Source of the DNA: Alphaproteobacteria bacterium
Lineage (GTDB): Bacteria > Pseudomonadota > Alphaproteobacteria > Micavibrionales > Micavibrionaceae
Length of the DNA stretch: 64,000 nt
Assembly: GCA_030424975.1 (NCBI GenBank)
Contig: JAUHVY010000001.1
Coordinates: forward strand, 803,093-867,092
Reading direction: 5' to 3'
Below are positions 7,567 to 17,058 of this stretch, one piece after another. The first letter of the stretch is position 1. Every line of letters starts with the position of its first letter. A model generated the notes under the pieces. It searched no databases and was not told the DNA's origin. It saw only the letters and a program-made list of their open reading frames with translations. The translations under genes and the position numbers were made by a program.

Positions 7567-9035
7567 GCGCACTTACTAATCTTACAATCGAAGAGGCTCT
7601 AAAAGGGCTTGAGAAAAAAGACTTTACTGCTGTCGAGCTGACGCAGGCGCATATCGATGCAATGGAAAAGCACAAAGCGCTTAATGCATACATTACAGAG
7701 ACTCCTGACCTTGCTCTGGAACAAGCAAAGGTATCTGATGAGCGCCGCGCGGCAGGAAACGCAGGAAACCTTGATGGTATCCCCCTAGGTATAAAAGATT
7801 TATTTTGTACCGATGGCGTTCAAACTACCGCCGCAAGCCATATCTTGGAAGGCTTTGTACCGCGTTATGAATCAACAGTAACAGCAAACCTGTTTAAAGA
7901 TGGCGCCGTAATGCTTGGTAAAATGAACCTTGATGAATTCGCGATGGGTTCATCTAACACAACTAGCTATTTCGGCAATGTCATCAATCCATGGAAACGC
8001 GAAGGTGATGATTCTGACCTTGTTCCCGGCGGTTCTTCCGGTGGTTCAGCTTCTGCCGTTTCTGCACGTTTATGCATGGGCGCGACAGGCACCGACACAG
8101 GTGGATCAATCCGTCAACCTGCTGCGTTTTGCGGTATCTCAGGGATCAAGCCAACATACGGGCGTTGCTCTCGTTGGGGTACGGTTGCTTTCGCATCATC
8201 ATTGGATCAGGCGGGAACATTCGCGCGCTCAGTTACTGATAATGCGCTATTGCTCCAATCTATGGCGGGATACGATCCCAAAGACAGCACATCTGCAAAC
8301 AAAGAAGTGCCTGATTTTGTTGCGGCGATTGACGGTAACCTGAAAGGCAAAACCATCGGCATTCCAAAAGAATACCGTGTTGATGGCATGCCTGCCGAAA
8401 TTGAAAAATTATGGCAGCAAGGCATTGAGTGGATGAAAGCCGAAGGCGCAAATATTGTAGAGGTTTCATTGCCGCACACGCATTATGCGTTGGCCACGTA
8501 CTACGTTATCGCTCCTGCGGAGGCATCATCAAACTTAGCGCGCTACGACGGTGTTCGTTACGGTCACCGCGCAGACAAAGAAGATTTAAAAGATATGTAT
8601 GAGATTAGCCGCGCCGAAGGCTTCGGTGACGAAGTTAAGCGCCGTATTATGATCGGTACATACGCCCTATCATCAGGGTATTACGATGCATATTACATCA
8701 AGGCACAAAAGGTACGTCGCCTAATCTCTGATGACTTCTTAAATGCCTTTAAAACATGTGACGCATTATTAACGCCAACGGCGCCATCTGCAGCATTTGC
8801 ATTGGGCGAAAACGAAGATGATCCGATTAAGATGTATTTAAATGACGTGTTTACCGTTCCTGCATCGTTGGCCGGTTTACCGGGTATGTCTGTCCCTGCG
8901 GGCAAAGACTCTAAAGGCTTACCGCTTGGTTTGCAGATTATAGGTCGTCCATGGGATGAAGAAATGGTTTTCAAGGTTGCAGGAGTTATTGAAAATCTGG
9001 CACAATTTGATGATGTTCCGCAACTAATCGCATAG
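7563..9035 (+). CDS. gatA: Asp/Glu-tRNA amidotransferase subunit A
   Basis: 490 residues, the usual GatA length. This amidase-signature subunit releases ammonia from glutamine for transfer to Glu-tRNA(Gln) or Asp-tRNA(Asn). The catalytic triad elements are visible: Lys in [12 protein letters not shown] (about residue 78), the Ser-cis-Ser pair in [13 protein letters not shown] (about 156-161) and the nucleophile Ser in [13 protein letters not shown] (about 180). The start overlaps the preceding small membrane gene by four bases. The next gene begins after an eight-base gap with an AGGAAGC site. Confidence 0.97.
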   Translation: MSALTNLTIEEALKGLEKKDFTAVELTQAHIDAMEKHKALNAYITETPDLALEQAKVSDERRAAGNAGNLDGIPLGIKDLFCTDGVQTTAASHILEGFVPRYESTVTANLFKDGAVMLGKMNLDEFAMGSSNTTSYFGNVINPWKREGDDSDLVPGGSSGGSASAVSARLCMGATGTDTGGSIRQPAAFCGISGIKPTYGRCSRWGTVAFASSLDQAGTFARSVTDNALLLQSMAGYDPKDSTSANKEVPDFVAAIDGNLKGKTIGIPKEYRVDGMPAEIEKLWQQGIEWMKAEGANIVEVSLPHTHYALATYYVIAPAEASSNLARYDGVRYGHRADKEDLKDMYEISRAEGFGDEVKRRIMIGTYALSSGYYDAYYIKAQKVRRLISDDFLNAFKTCDALLTPTAPSAAFALGENEDDPIKMYLNDVFTVPASLAGLPGMSVPAGKDSKGLPLGLQIIGRPWDEEMVFKVAGVIENLAQFDDVPQLIA

Positions 9036-9043
9036 GAAGCCAG

Positions 9044-9712
9044 ATGACAATCATTCAAGCCATTCAAACAAAAACATTATTTATTCTCACCCTATCAATG
9101 TTATTGGTTTCCCCAGTGACGGGCGTATACGCGCAGGATAATAATGATGAGGTTAAGTCGCTTGGTGAAATTCTAAACCCCGAACTTGATTACGGGAATG
9201 ATGGCAAGCCACTAACGGCTGAAATCATGGCGAATTACTATTACAATCGCTGTAAATCAACGGAAAGCCTAGCCTTCAGCGAAACTGAAATGGAAACACT
9301 TTGTGCCTGCTCCGCTGCGGAAATGTCTAAAGTCCTGACCGTTGACGAGTTTAAGGTTTTGTATGTAGATAGCCGCAAAGGCCTTGATGCGCGGGGTAAA
9401 GCAATCGCTTATGGCTATGTCCCCTGCATGGAATACGCTTTACGTTCTAAATTTAGTAGTACATGCGCCATTTCAAAACGATTAAACAATGTTGTTGTTG
9501 GGAAAAAACAAATTTGTAAATGTGCGACAGATTCATTTATGAAGGAAACCAAAGAAACCGCACCAATGCGTATTATGGAAGGGATTAAATATGATCCGAT
9601 GACATTAAACCCGTTGGAGCATTACTTCACGACATACGACTATCCGGCATCATTTGATTCACATATCAAATACTGCCGTTTTAAAGATAAATATAAACGT
9701 CAAAACAAATAA
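9044..9712 (+). CDS. Secreted cysteine-containing protein of unknown function
   Basis: 222 residues. The N-terminus (about residues 10-30, FILTLSMLLVSPVTGVYA) is a good signal peptide with cleavage after VYAQ, so the mature protein should be periplasmic. About eight cysteines follow, in pairs such as LCACSAAE, CAISKR and CKCATDS, suggesting disulfides or a metal site in two similar halves (each C-x-C with a downstream Tyr-Cys). The family is not recognised. It lies between gatA and gatB with a strong ribosome-binding site, so it is co-transcribed with the amidotransferase although it acts in another compartment. Confidence 0.7.
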   Translation: MTIIQAIQTKTLFILTLSMLLVSPVTGVYAQDNNDEVKSLGEILNPELDYGNDGKPLTAEIMANYYYNRCKSTESLAFSETEMETLCACSAAEMSKVLTVDEFKVLYVDSRKGLDARGKAIAYGYVPCMEYALRSKFSSTCAISKRLNNVVVGKKQICKCATDSFMKETKETAPMRIMEGIKYDPMTLNPLEHYFTTYDYPASFDSHIKYCRFKDKYKRQNK

Positions 9713-9739
9713 ACTTACAATTTTAAGGACGAACACACT

Positions 9740-11197
9740 ATGGCAAAAGTAATTCAGGGCGACACAGGCGAATGGGAAATCGTTGTAGGGATGGAAATCC
9801 ATGCGCAGGTTATTGCTAATTCTAAGCTTTTTTCAGGCGCATCAACAACCTTCGGTGCCGCACCAAATACACAGGTATCACTCGTTGATGCAGCTATGCC
9901 GGGTATGCTGCCCGTCCTTAACAAGAAATGCGTCGAACAAGCTATTCGAACAGGCCTTGGTTTAAATGCACAGGTAAACACAAAATCTGTATTTGCACGT
10001 AAAAACTATTTTTACCCAGACCTACCGCAAGGGTATCAAATTTCACAATTTGAGCATCCGATTATCGGCGAAGGAAAAATCGAGATTGACCTTCCGGACG
10101 GTAGCACGAAAGACATCGGCATTACACGTCTTCACCTTGAACAAGATGCAGGTAAATCCGTGCACGACCAGCACCCAAAGAAATCATATGTTGATTTGAA
10201 CCGTTCCGGTTGTGCATTGATGGAAATCGTATCCGAACCGGATATTAGAGGACCGGAAGAAGCGGCAGCTTACATTTCAAAGATTCGTATGATCTTACGT
10301 TACCTTGAAACATGTGACGGTAATATGGACGAAGGCTCAATGCGTGCAGATGTTAACGTTTCCGTACGTCGCCCCGGTGATGAATACGGCACACGTGCGG
10401 AGGTAAAAAACGTAAACTCTGTCAAAGCAGTTCAACAAGCGATTGAATACGAAGCACGCCGTCAGGTAGAAATCGTTGAGAGTGGCGGCAGCGTCGATCA
10501 AGAAACCCGCCTTTGGGATCCGGTTAAACTTGAAACGCGCTCTATGCGATCAAAAGAAGAAGCGCATGACTATCGCTATTTCCCTGATCCTGACCTCCTC
10601 CCACTAGAATTTTCAAATGAATGGGTCGAGCAAATCAAGCAAACATTGCCTGAGCTGCCTGATGAGAAAAAGCACCGTTTTATGAATGATTTCGGCCTGA
10701 GCAGTTATGATGCGAGCGTATTGATCGCCGAACGTAGCCGTGCAGATTTTTACGAAACAGTAGCTAGCGGACGTGATGCAAAACTTGCTGCAAACTGGGT
10801 CATTAACGAGCTTCTTGGTATTCTAAATAAGAATGAAAAATCCCTTGATGAAAGCCCGATTACCGCGGACCAACTTGGTGGCCTGATTGCATTAATTAGT
10901 GATAACACGATCTCCGGCAAAATAGCCAAAGACGTATTCCCGATCATGTTTGAAACAGGCAAAGATGCAGACGCAATTGTTGAGGAAAAGGGTCTGAAGC
11001 AGGTTACGGATACAGGTGCTATCGAAGCTATCATAGACGAAGTTATAGCAGAAAACCCTGATAATGTTGCAGCCTATCGCGGTGGAAAAGACAAATTGTT
11101 TGGCTTCTTTGTTGGCCAAGTAATGAAAAAGTCACAAGGAAAAGCAAATCCGGCCGTTGTAAACGGTATCCTAAAAGACAAATTATCGGGAGAGTAA
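9740..11197 (+). CDS. gatB: Asp/Glu-tRNA amidotransferase subunit B
   Basis: 485 residues. GatB carries the tRNA-binding and kinase-like amidation half of the enzyme. Clear motifs are [12 protein letters not shown] near the start, [18 protein letters not shown] (about residues 88-105), [11 protein letters not shown] and the [13 protein letters not shown] region. The C-terminal YqeY-like tail is present, ending [25 protein letters not shown] site lies before the ATG. A TerD-like gene follows after one base, so it is likely part of the same transcript. Confidence 0.97.
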   Translation: MAKVIQGDTGEWEIVVGMEIHAQVIANSKLFSGASTTFGAAPNTQVSLVDAAMPGMLPVLNKKCVEQAIRTGLGLNAQVNTKSVFARKNYFYPDLPQGYQISQFEHPIIGEGKIEIDLPDGSTKDIGITRLHLEQDAGKSVHDQHPKKSYVDLNRSGCALMEIVSEPDIRGPEEAAAYISKIRMILRYLETCDGNMDEGSMRADVNVSVRRPGDEYGTRAEVKNVNSVKAVQQAIEYEARRQVEIVESGGSVDQETRLWDPVKLETRSMRSKEEAHDYRYFPDPDLLPLEFSNEWVEQIKQTLPELPDEKKHRFMNDFGLSSYDASVLIAERSRADFYETVASGRDAKLAANWVINELLGILNKNEKSLDESPITADQLGGLIALISDNTISGKIAKDVFPIMFETGKDADAIVEEKGLKQVTDTGAIEAIIDEVIAENPDNVAAYRGGKDKLFGFFVGQVMKKSQGKANPAVVNGILKDKLSGE

Positions 11198-11198
11198 A

Positions 11199-11891
11199 AT
11201 GGCAACAACAATCGGCCCCCAAAAAGGTGAAACTGCAGTACTAGAAGTTACAAAAGAAGTACAGCACCGTATTTTGATTACATTATCTTGGAACCCCAAA
11301 GCATTAAGTGACGAAGAAATTAAGCAAATTCGCATATCCGGTATTAAGGACGTATTATTTGGCGATATATTGTTAGCAAAAGCAAATGCCGAACGTATAG
11401 AAGATAAACTAGACCTTCCTGGCCGTGATAAAGATGACATTAAGTTCGACCTTGATTTAAGTTGCCTTGCATTCAATCAAGCAGGTGAATTGCAAGTTAT
11501 CGTAGACCCAAGTGCATGGAACGCCGTTGATGAATCCGGAAAGATTTATCACAGCGGCGATGATATGACTGGCGAAGGTCATTTCGATGATGAACAAATC
11601 CATATTGAGCTAAAGAGTTTACCTGAGAATATTCATGAGTTTTTCATTATTGTCCAAAGCGACTGCTCAGCCAGCTTTGATGAAATAGTAAACCCACATA
11701 CAAAAATTATAGATTCCATGTCTAATAAAGAATTGTTGCATGTGAATATAGAAAAGCTAGAAGACAATAATCATTATGGCTTTGTGTTCTGCCGTATATT
11801 CAAAGACGGTAAAGAGTGGAACGTTCAAAACATTTCAGAATTTTGCGATTTTGAAGAAGATTGGGAAGTCTTTTTAAAGAAATATAGATAG
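11199..11891 (+). CDS. TerD-family (tellurium/stress) protein
   Basis: 230 residues. Residues about 85-215 follow the TerD fold: FDLDLSCLAFNQAGELQV, then SGDDMTGEGHFDDEQIHIEL, which matches the family's GDNLTGEGDGDDEQI calcium-binding core, then SLPENIHEFFIIVQ and the R-x-x-K-x-G-K-EW ending. TerD proteins are cytoplasmic calcium-binding proteins found in tellurite-resistance and general envelope/phage-stress operons. The first 80 residues are less conserved. No other ter gene is near. The gene follows gatB by one base and ends four bases before a TetR-type palindrome, so it closes the gat operon. Confidence 0.75.
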   Translation: MATTIGPQKGETAVLEVTKEVQHRILITLSWNPKALSDEEIKQIRISGIKDVLFGDILLAKANAERIEDKLDLPGRDKDDIKFDLDLSCLAFNQAGELQVIVDPSAWNAVDESGKIYHSGDDMTGEGHFDDEQIHIELKSLPENIHEFFIIVQSDCSASFDEIVNPHTKIIDSMSNKELLHVNIEKLEDNNHYGFVFCRIFKDGKEWNVQNISEFCDFEEDWEVFLKKYR

Positions 11892-11894
11892 TAG

Positions 11895-11910
11895 TTGACC
11901 AACCAGTCAA
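11895..11910. promoter_or_regulatory. Palindromic operator upstream of the TetR gene
   Basis: TTGAC and GTCAA form a 5-bp inverted repeat around a six-base spacer, in the 54 bases before the regulator's ATG. The left arm also serves as a TTGAC -35-like element. This is the expected layout for an autorepressing TetR protein. Its sequence differs from the palindrome before acrA, so both sites binding the same protein is an inference. Confidence 0.5.
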
Positions 11911-11921
11911 ATACATGCAAT

Positions 11922-11952
11922 CATGGTAACTATACGAAAGAAGGTTACCATG
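11922..11952 (+). promoter_or_regulatory. Inverted repeat enclosing the TetR ribosome-binding site
   Basis: CATGGTAAC at 11922-11930 is perfectly complementary to GTTACCATG at 11944-11952, a 9-bp stem with a 13-base loop. The loop holds the ribosome-binding site and the right arm contains the chosen ATG. In DNA it is a plausible operator; in mRNA it would sequester the start codon. Which applies cannot be told from sequence. Confidence 0.55.
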
Positions 11953-12573
11953 AGCAGACCCGCAACCTGCACGAAAGAAAAATTAATTGCCACAGCCCTG
12001 GAGCTTATTTGGCAAAGCAGTTACGGCAACGTTAGTGTTGACGGTATTTGTAAGGCCGCCGGTATTCAGAAAGGCAGTTTTTATCATTACTTTCCGTCAA
12101 AGATTGACCTGGCCCTCGCCGCACTAGAGCAAGGGTTCACTGATTATAAAGACAGGCTTGATGCGGTATTCTCACCCACGGTCTCCCCCATAAAACGCTT
12201 CGAAGACTTTGCAGACATCTGCTATGAAAAGCAAAAAGAAGTATATGAAACATATGGAAAAGTTTGCGGATGCCCTATGGCTAGTCTGGGCTCTGAAATG
12301 GCAGGTAACGATGAAAAACTTCGCCAAAAAACCGCAGAACTATTTGCACGAAAAGAAAAATATTACAAAAGCGCCCTACGTGACTTAGTCGCAGAAGGTT
12401 TACTTCCCAAAGATACAGACATCGATGTTAAGGCAACAGATATCCGCAGTTACATCATGGGTGTAATGATGATGGCGCGCATACAGAACGATTTGGAATA
12501 CATGCGTACCGACCTGAAACGCGGCCTGATGCGCATTATCGGCGTGAACCAAGTTACGAAAATTGACGCTTAG
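11950..12573 (+). CDS. TetR-family regulator of the efflux operon
   Basis: 208 residues with the start chosen here. The helix-turn-helix is at about residues 10-55: KEKLIATALELIWQSSYGN, then VDGICKAAGIQKGSFYHYF, a near-perfect TetR recognition helix ending in GSFYHYFPSK. The C-terminal ligand domain has a CGCPMASLGSE element seen in several AcrR-like repressors. An in-frame upstream ATG at 11923 exists, but the AGAAGG five bases before 11950 favours the later one. It lies just upstream of, and on the same strand as, the acrA-acrB-outer-membrane-factor operon, so local repression of the pump is likely. Confidence 0.9.
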   Translation: MSRPATCTKEKLIATALELIWQSSYGNVSVDGICKAAGIQKGSFYHYFPSKIDLALAALEQGFTDYKDRLDAVFSPTVSPIKRFEDFADICYEKQKEVYETYGKVCGCPMASLGSEMAGNDEKLRQKTAELFARKEKYYKSALRDLVAEGLLPKDTDIDVKATDIRSYIMGVMMMARIQNDLEYMRTDLKRGLMRIIGVNQVTKIDA

Positions 12574-12601
12574 ATAATAAAACTTAATTTAAACATTGAT
12601 A

Positions 12602-12623
12602 TTTTACCGAATGGTCGGTAAAA
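12602..12623. promoter_or_regulatory. Perfect palindromic operator before the RND pump
   Basis: TTTTACCGA and TCGGTAAAA form a 9-bp perfect inverted repeat around four bases. It begins directly after a TTGATA hexamer (12596-12601) that could be a -35 element, so a bound repressor would cover the core promoter. It lies between the TetR gene and the membrane fusion protein gene. The ACCGxxxGGT core is a common TetR/AcrR operator form. Confidence 0.7.
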
Positions 12624-12656
12624 AGAGAAAAATTTACTATTGGAGTATGAATACTC

Positions 12657-13829
12657 ATGAACTTGAAGAGCACCCCACTAATCCTTACGACTGTTTCAGC
12701 CTTAGCTTTAGGGGTTGGCGGTTACATGTATATTAATGCACATAACGCGCATGCGAGTGAGGAGCAACCCGCCTCCGCCCCTCAGGCCATTCCTGTTGCA
12801 GCACAAAAAGTTAATACACAGCCAATAAGTATCTGGAAGGAGTTTTCCGGCAGACTACGTGCCGTTGACTCAGTTGCTATTCGCCCACAAGTTAGCGGTA
12901 CGCTACAGGAGATAAATTTTACTGATGGCCAGATGGTAAAAAAAGGTGATGCATTAATGATCATCAATCCACGTGAATTTGAAGCGAATGTTCTCCAAGC
13001 TCAGGCAGAGTTAACTGCAGCAGAAAACGAAGTGCGCCTTGCTGAGAAAGATTACAAGCGCGCGCAAGGGCTTATCAAAACCAAGGCAATATCACAAAAA
13101 ATCTATGATGAACGTTACAGCGCATCACTAATTGCAAAAGCAAATGAAAAAGCAGCATCTGCAAAGCTGGAGCGAGCAAAGATTGATTTAGATTACGCAA
13201 ATATTACCGCGCCGATTTCAGGACGCATTAGCCGTGCAGAAATCACAGAAGGAAACCTTGTTGAAGCAGGGCCAAATGCCCCGGTTCTTACGACCATTGT
13301 TTCCAATGATAAAATATATGCCGATTTTGATGTTGATGAGCAAACATATCTAAAATACATCCGTGGCCAGGCAAAGAACATTAGCTCGGAAAACAAAATT
13401 CCTGTGCGGCTGATTTTGCAATCAGATCAGAGTGAATATAATGGATTTATTCATAGCTTTGACAATAGAATTGACACGGCAAGTGGTACCATTCGCGCGC
13501 GCGCGCTTTTCAGTAACAAAGACAGCGCCCTGCTTCCCGGTATGTATGCGATTATTAAAATGGGTAGCCCCGTTGCATTAGAAGGATTACTTGTTCCTGA
13601 ACGTGCTATTGGTACAAATCAAGACAGGAAGTTTATCTATACCGTTGAAAACAACACAGTCGCCTACAGACCTATAGAAATAGGCGAAAGCATTGAGGGC
13701 ATGCGTATTGTAAATAGCGGCCTGAAAGATGGCGATGTCATTATAACAGACGGCATTATTCGTCTTCGACCCGGCATGAATGTTTCGCCACAATTTTCCG
13801 AGGAAGAAAAGAGTGCTCAGATGCAATAG
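12657..13829 (+). CDS. acrA: RND efflux membrane fusion protein (AcrA/MexA type)
   Basis: 390 residues, the periplasmic adaptor linking the inner-membrane pump to the outer-membrane channel. It has an N-terminal hydrophobic segment (about residues 8-28). The lipoyl half-motif DGQMVKKGDALMIINPREF is at about residues 87-105, followed by an alpha-hairpin of about 70 residues and then the second lipoyl half around YANITAPISGRI. The membrane-proximal part ends with GLKDGDVIITDGIIRLRPGM. There is no lipobox cysteine, so it is anchored by its N-terminal helix rather than lipid. It is the first gene of a three-gene pump operon. Confidence 0.93.
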   Translation: MNLKSTPLILTTVSALALGVGGYMYINAHNAHASEEQPASAPQAIPVAAQKVNTQPISIWKEFSGRLRAVDSVAIRPQVSGTLQEINFTDGQMVKKGDALMIINPREFEANVLQAQAELTAAENEVRLAEKDYKRAQGLIKTKAISQKIYDERYSASLIAKANEKAASAKLERAKIDLDYANITAPISGRISRAEITEGNLVEAGPNAPVLTTIVSNDKIYADFDVDEQTYLKYIRGQAKNISSENKIPVRLILQSDQSEYNGFIHSFDNRIDTASGTIRARALFSNKDSALLPGMYAIIKMGSPVALEGLLVPERAIGTNQDRKFIYTVENNTVAYRPIEIGESIEGMRIVNSGLKDGDVIITDGIIRLRPGMNVSPQFSEEEKSAQMQ

Positions 13830-13878
13830 CATTGCTCATACGGCCCCTTACCATTTATCTTATTGAAAGCTATCTTTT

Positions 13879-16800
13879 ATGAACTTATCAGGATTTTTTA
13901 TTGACCGTCCGATTTTTGCGTCTGTTCTCTCGCTATTGATTTTCATTGCGGGTAGCATAGCAATGGTAAACCTCCCGATATCAGAATATCCTGAGGTTTC
14001 TCCACCTTCTGTGGAGGTTAGGGCGCAATTTCCCGGTGCGAACCCTTCTGTTATTTCCGAAACCGTAGCCACCCCTCTTGAGGAGCAAATCAACGGTATC
14101 GAAAATTTACTTTACATGAACTCTATTGCATCAACTGACGGCTCATTAGCGCTTACCGTAACATTTGCAATCGGTACTGACCCCGACCTCGCACAACAGC
14201 TGGTTCAAAACCGTGTTTCTCAAGCCACGCCGCGCCTTCCGGAAATCACCAGACAACTTGGCGTAACAGTGACCAAAAGCTCGCCGGACTTGACCATGGT
14301 TGTTCACCTGAAATCACCGGATAATCGTTTCGATATTTTATACTTGCGTAATTACGCAACGCTGAATGTTAAGGATACACTGGCAAAAATCAAAGGCATT
14401 GGTCAGGTACGTTTATTCGGTTCAGGCGATTATGCGATGCGGATCTGGCTAAATCCTGATCGTATCGCAGAGCGCCAAATGACGGCAAGCGACGTTATCG
14501 CTGCTATACGCTCTCAAAACGTGCAAGTCGCCGCCGGTATTGTTGGTGGCCCGCCATATAATGAAAATGTGGTTGTACAGCTTCCGATTAATGTAAAGGG
14601 GCGTCTGGATAATATCGAGGAATTTGAGAATATTATTGTCAAACGTGATGCAAACGGCACGATAACATATTTAAAGGATGTTGCGCGTGTGGAATTGGAT
14701 GCGCAAACATATTCCTTACGCTCGATGCTTAATAATGAACCTGCTATGGCTATTCCGATCTTTGCTTCACCCGGATCGAACGCCCTTGAAATTTCAAAAA
14801 ATGTTCGTAAGACCATGGAAGAGCTTAAGAAGTCTTTTCCAGAAGGTTTGGATTATTCAATCGTTTATGACCCTACAGTATTCGTAAGTCATTCGATTGA
14901 GGCCGTCATACATACACTGCTTGAAGCTATTGTTCTTGTCGTTATCGTTATTGTGGTCTTCCTCCAAACATGGCGGGCATCAATCATTCCCCTATTGGCC
15001 GTTCCTGTATCCATTGTCGGTACATTTGCGTTCATGTTGCCGATGGGCTTTTCAATTAACGTTCTTTCTTTATTCGGATTGATTCTTGCGGTTGGTATTG
15101 TGGTTGATGACGCGATTGTTGTTGTCGAAAACGTCGAACGTAACATTGAAGAAGGCAAAAAACCGCGTGATGCAGCAATACAAGCCATGAAAGAAGTTAC
15201 CGGCCCTATTATCGCTACAACATTGGTTTTGGCAGGTATATTTATTCCTATCGCCTTCATCAGTGGTCTAACAGGCATGTTCTATCAACAATTTGCACTT
15301 ACAATTGTTATTGCCACTGTTATTTCAATGATAAATTCGTTAACCCTATCGCCTGCATTTTCTGCGTTACTGTTAAAGCCGCATGATGCGCCAAAAGACA
15401 AACTAACGAAAAGTATCGATTTTCTTTTTGGTTGGTTCTTTAATATTTTCAATAAGGCGTTCGGCAAAAGCCAAAACGGTTATGCTCGCACAACAGGTGG
15501 GCTGGTTCGCCACCGTGTTGTCATGATGGTGTTTTACGGGCTATTACTTTTTGCAACCAGCTATAGCTTTAATTTAGTACCGAAGGGCTTCGTACCTGCA
15601 CAAGACAAGCAATACCTCATCGGTTTCGCAAAATTACCTTCCGGCGCCACATTAGAGCGCACCGATGAAGTGATTAAAAAAATGGGTGAGCTTGCGCTTG
15701 AACAACCTGGCGTCGACAGTGCCGTTCAATTTACAGGATTGTCCATCAACGGATTTAGTGCATCGTCAAGCGCAGGCATTGTCTTCGTGCCATTGGAAGA
15801 TTTTGAAAAACGAAATGACCATCATTTAAGCGCTGGTGCCATCGCAGGAGAATTGCAGAAAAAATTTGCAACTATTGATGACGCATTTATTGCAATCTTC
15901 CCACCTCCACCTGTTCGTGGATTGGGTACTACCGGTGGATTTAAATTGCAAATCCAAGACCGCGCAGATATCGGATATCAGGCTTTGAGCGACATTGTTA
16001 GCGATGTACAGGCGAAGGCCCATCAAGACCCGAAACTTGTCGGCGTATTCTCTAACTATGACATCAATGTACCGCAGCTTTTTGCTGACTTTGATAGAGA
16101 TAAGGCGGCCAAGTTAGGAATCCCGATGAGTGAATTGTTCAGCACAATGCAAATTTATCTCGGATCAATCTATGTCAATGACTTCAACAAATTTGGCCGT
16201 ACATATCAGGTTATCGCACAGTCAGACAGTGAGTTCCGTACAACAGCAGAAGATATCAAGCGATTAAAAACACGTAACATTAATGGTGATATGGTACCGT
16301 TAGGGTCTGTTGTCCGTGTGAGTGAAACTTTCGGCCCGGAAACGGCTACGCGATATAACGGCTATCGTTCTGCAGACATAAACGGCAATGCGGCGCCGGG
16401 GTATTCTTCGGGAGAAGCGCAAGATGCGATCACGGCAATACTCAATAAAACTCTACCGACCGGTGTTGAATTTGAATGGACCGAATTAACGTATCAGGAA
16501 ATTCTGGCCGGAAATACCGCAATGCTTATTTTCCCTCTTTGTATCTTGCTAGCGTTTCTTGTACTTGCTGCGCAATATGAAAGCTTAACATTGCCACTAG
16601 CCGTGATCATGATTGTACCAATGAGTATCCTGTCGGCAATCTTGGGTGTCTACATTAGCGGTGGTGACAATAACATCTTCACACAAATCAGCCTGTTCGT
16701 ACTCGCGGGGCTTGCATGTAAAAACGCCATCCTGATTGTTGAATTCGCACGTGATCTGGAACTTATGGGCAAATCAATTCGTGATGCTGCGGTTGAGGCT

Positions 16801-17058
16801 GCACGCATGCGTCTTCGCCCTATTCTCATGACATCATTTGCGTTTATCATGGGGGTTGTGCCATTGGTGTTCAGTCACGGTGCGGGTGCAGAGATGCGTC
16901 AAGCGATTGGTGTCGCGGTGTTCTCCGGTATGATCGGTGTTACAGTTTTCGGACTGATCTTCACCCCTGTCTTCTATGTTCTATTGCGTAAAATAGAAGA
17001 CCGCATAAAAGGAAAAGATGATATTACGCATACAAACAGCGAAGAGTTAAACGCATGA
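13879..17058 (+). CDS. acrB: RND multidrug efflux permease (AcrB/HAE1)
   Basis: 1,059 residues, the full length of a hydrophobe/amphiphile RND transporter with twelve membrane helices and two large periplasmic loops. The N-terminus SGFFIDRPIFASVLSLLIFIAG is the family hallmark, and the proton-relay aspartates sit in AVGIVVDDAIVVVENVER (about residues 405-420). The transmembrane half repeats near FVLAGLACKNAILIVEFA. It works as a trimer in the inner membrane and exports drugs, detergents or metabolites by proton exchange. It overlaps the outer-membrane-factor gene by four bases, indicating translational coupling. Confidence 0.96.
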   Translation: MNLSGFFIDRPIFASVLSLLIFIAGSIAMVNLPISEYPEVSPPSVEVRAQFPGANPSVISETVATPLEEQINGIENLLYMNSIASTDGSLALTVTFAIGTDPDLAQQLVQNRVSQATPRLPEITRQLGVTVTKSSPDLTMVVHLKSPDNRFDILYLRNYATLNVKDTLAKIKGIGQVRLFGSGDYAMRIWLNPDRIAERQMTASDVIAAIRSQNVQVAAGIVGGPPYNENVVVQLPINVKGRLDNIEEFENIIVKRDANGTITYLKDVARVELDAQTYSLRSMLNNEPAMAIPIFASPGSNALEISKNVRKTMEELKKSFPEGLDYSIVYDPTVFVSHSIEAVIHTLLEAIVLVVIVIVVFLQTWRASIIPLLAVPVSIVGTFAFMLPMGFSINVLSLFGLILAVGIVVDDAIVVVENVERNIEEGKKPRDAAIQAMKEVTGPIIATTLVLAGIFIPIAFISGLTGMFYQQFALTIVIATVISMINSLTLSPAFSALLLKPHDAPKDKLTKSIDFLFGWFFNIFNKAFGKSQNGYARTTGGLVRHRVVMMVFYGLLLFATSYSFNLVPKGFVPAQDKQYLIGFAKLPSGATLERTDEVIKKMGELALEQPGVDSAVQFTGLSINGFSASSSAGIVFVPLEDFEKRNDHHLSAGAIAGELQKKFATIDDAFIAIFPPPPVRGLGTTGGFKLQIQDRADIGYQALSDIVSDVQAKAHQDPKLVGVFSNYDINVPQLFADFDRDKAAKLGIPMSELFSTMQIYLGSIYVNDFNKFGRTYQVIAQSDSEFRTTAEDIKRLKTRNINGDMVPLGSVVRVSETFGPETATRYNGYRSADINGNAAPGYSSGEAQDAITAILNKTLPTGVEFEWTELTYQEILAGNTAMLIFPLCILLAFLVLAAQYESLTLPLAVIMIVPMSILSAILGVYISGGDNNIFTQISLFVLAGLACKNAILIVEFARDLELMGKSIRDAAVEAARMRLRPILMTSFAFIMGVVPLVFSHGAGAEMRQAIGVAVFSGMIGVTVFGLIFTPVFYVLLRKIEDRIKGKDDITHTNSEELNA

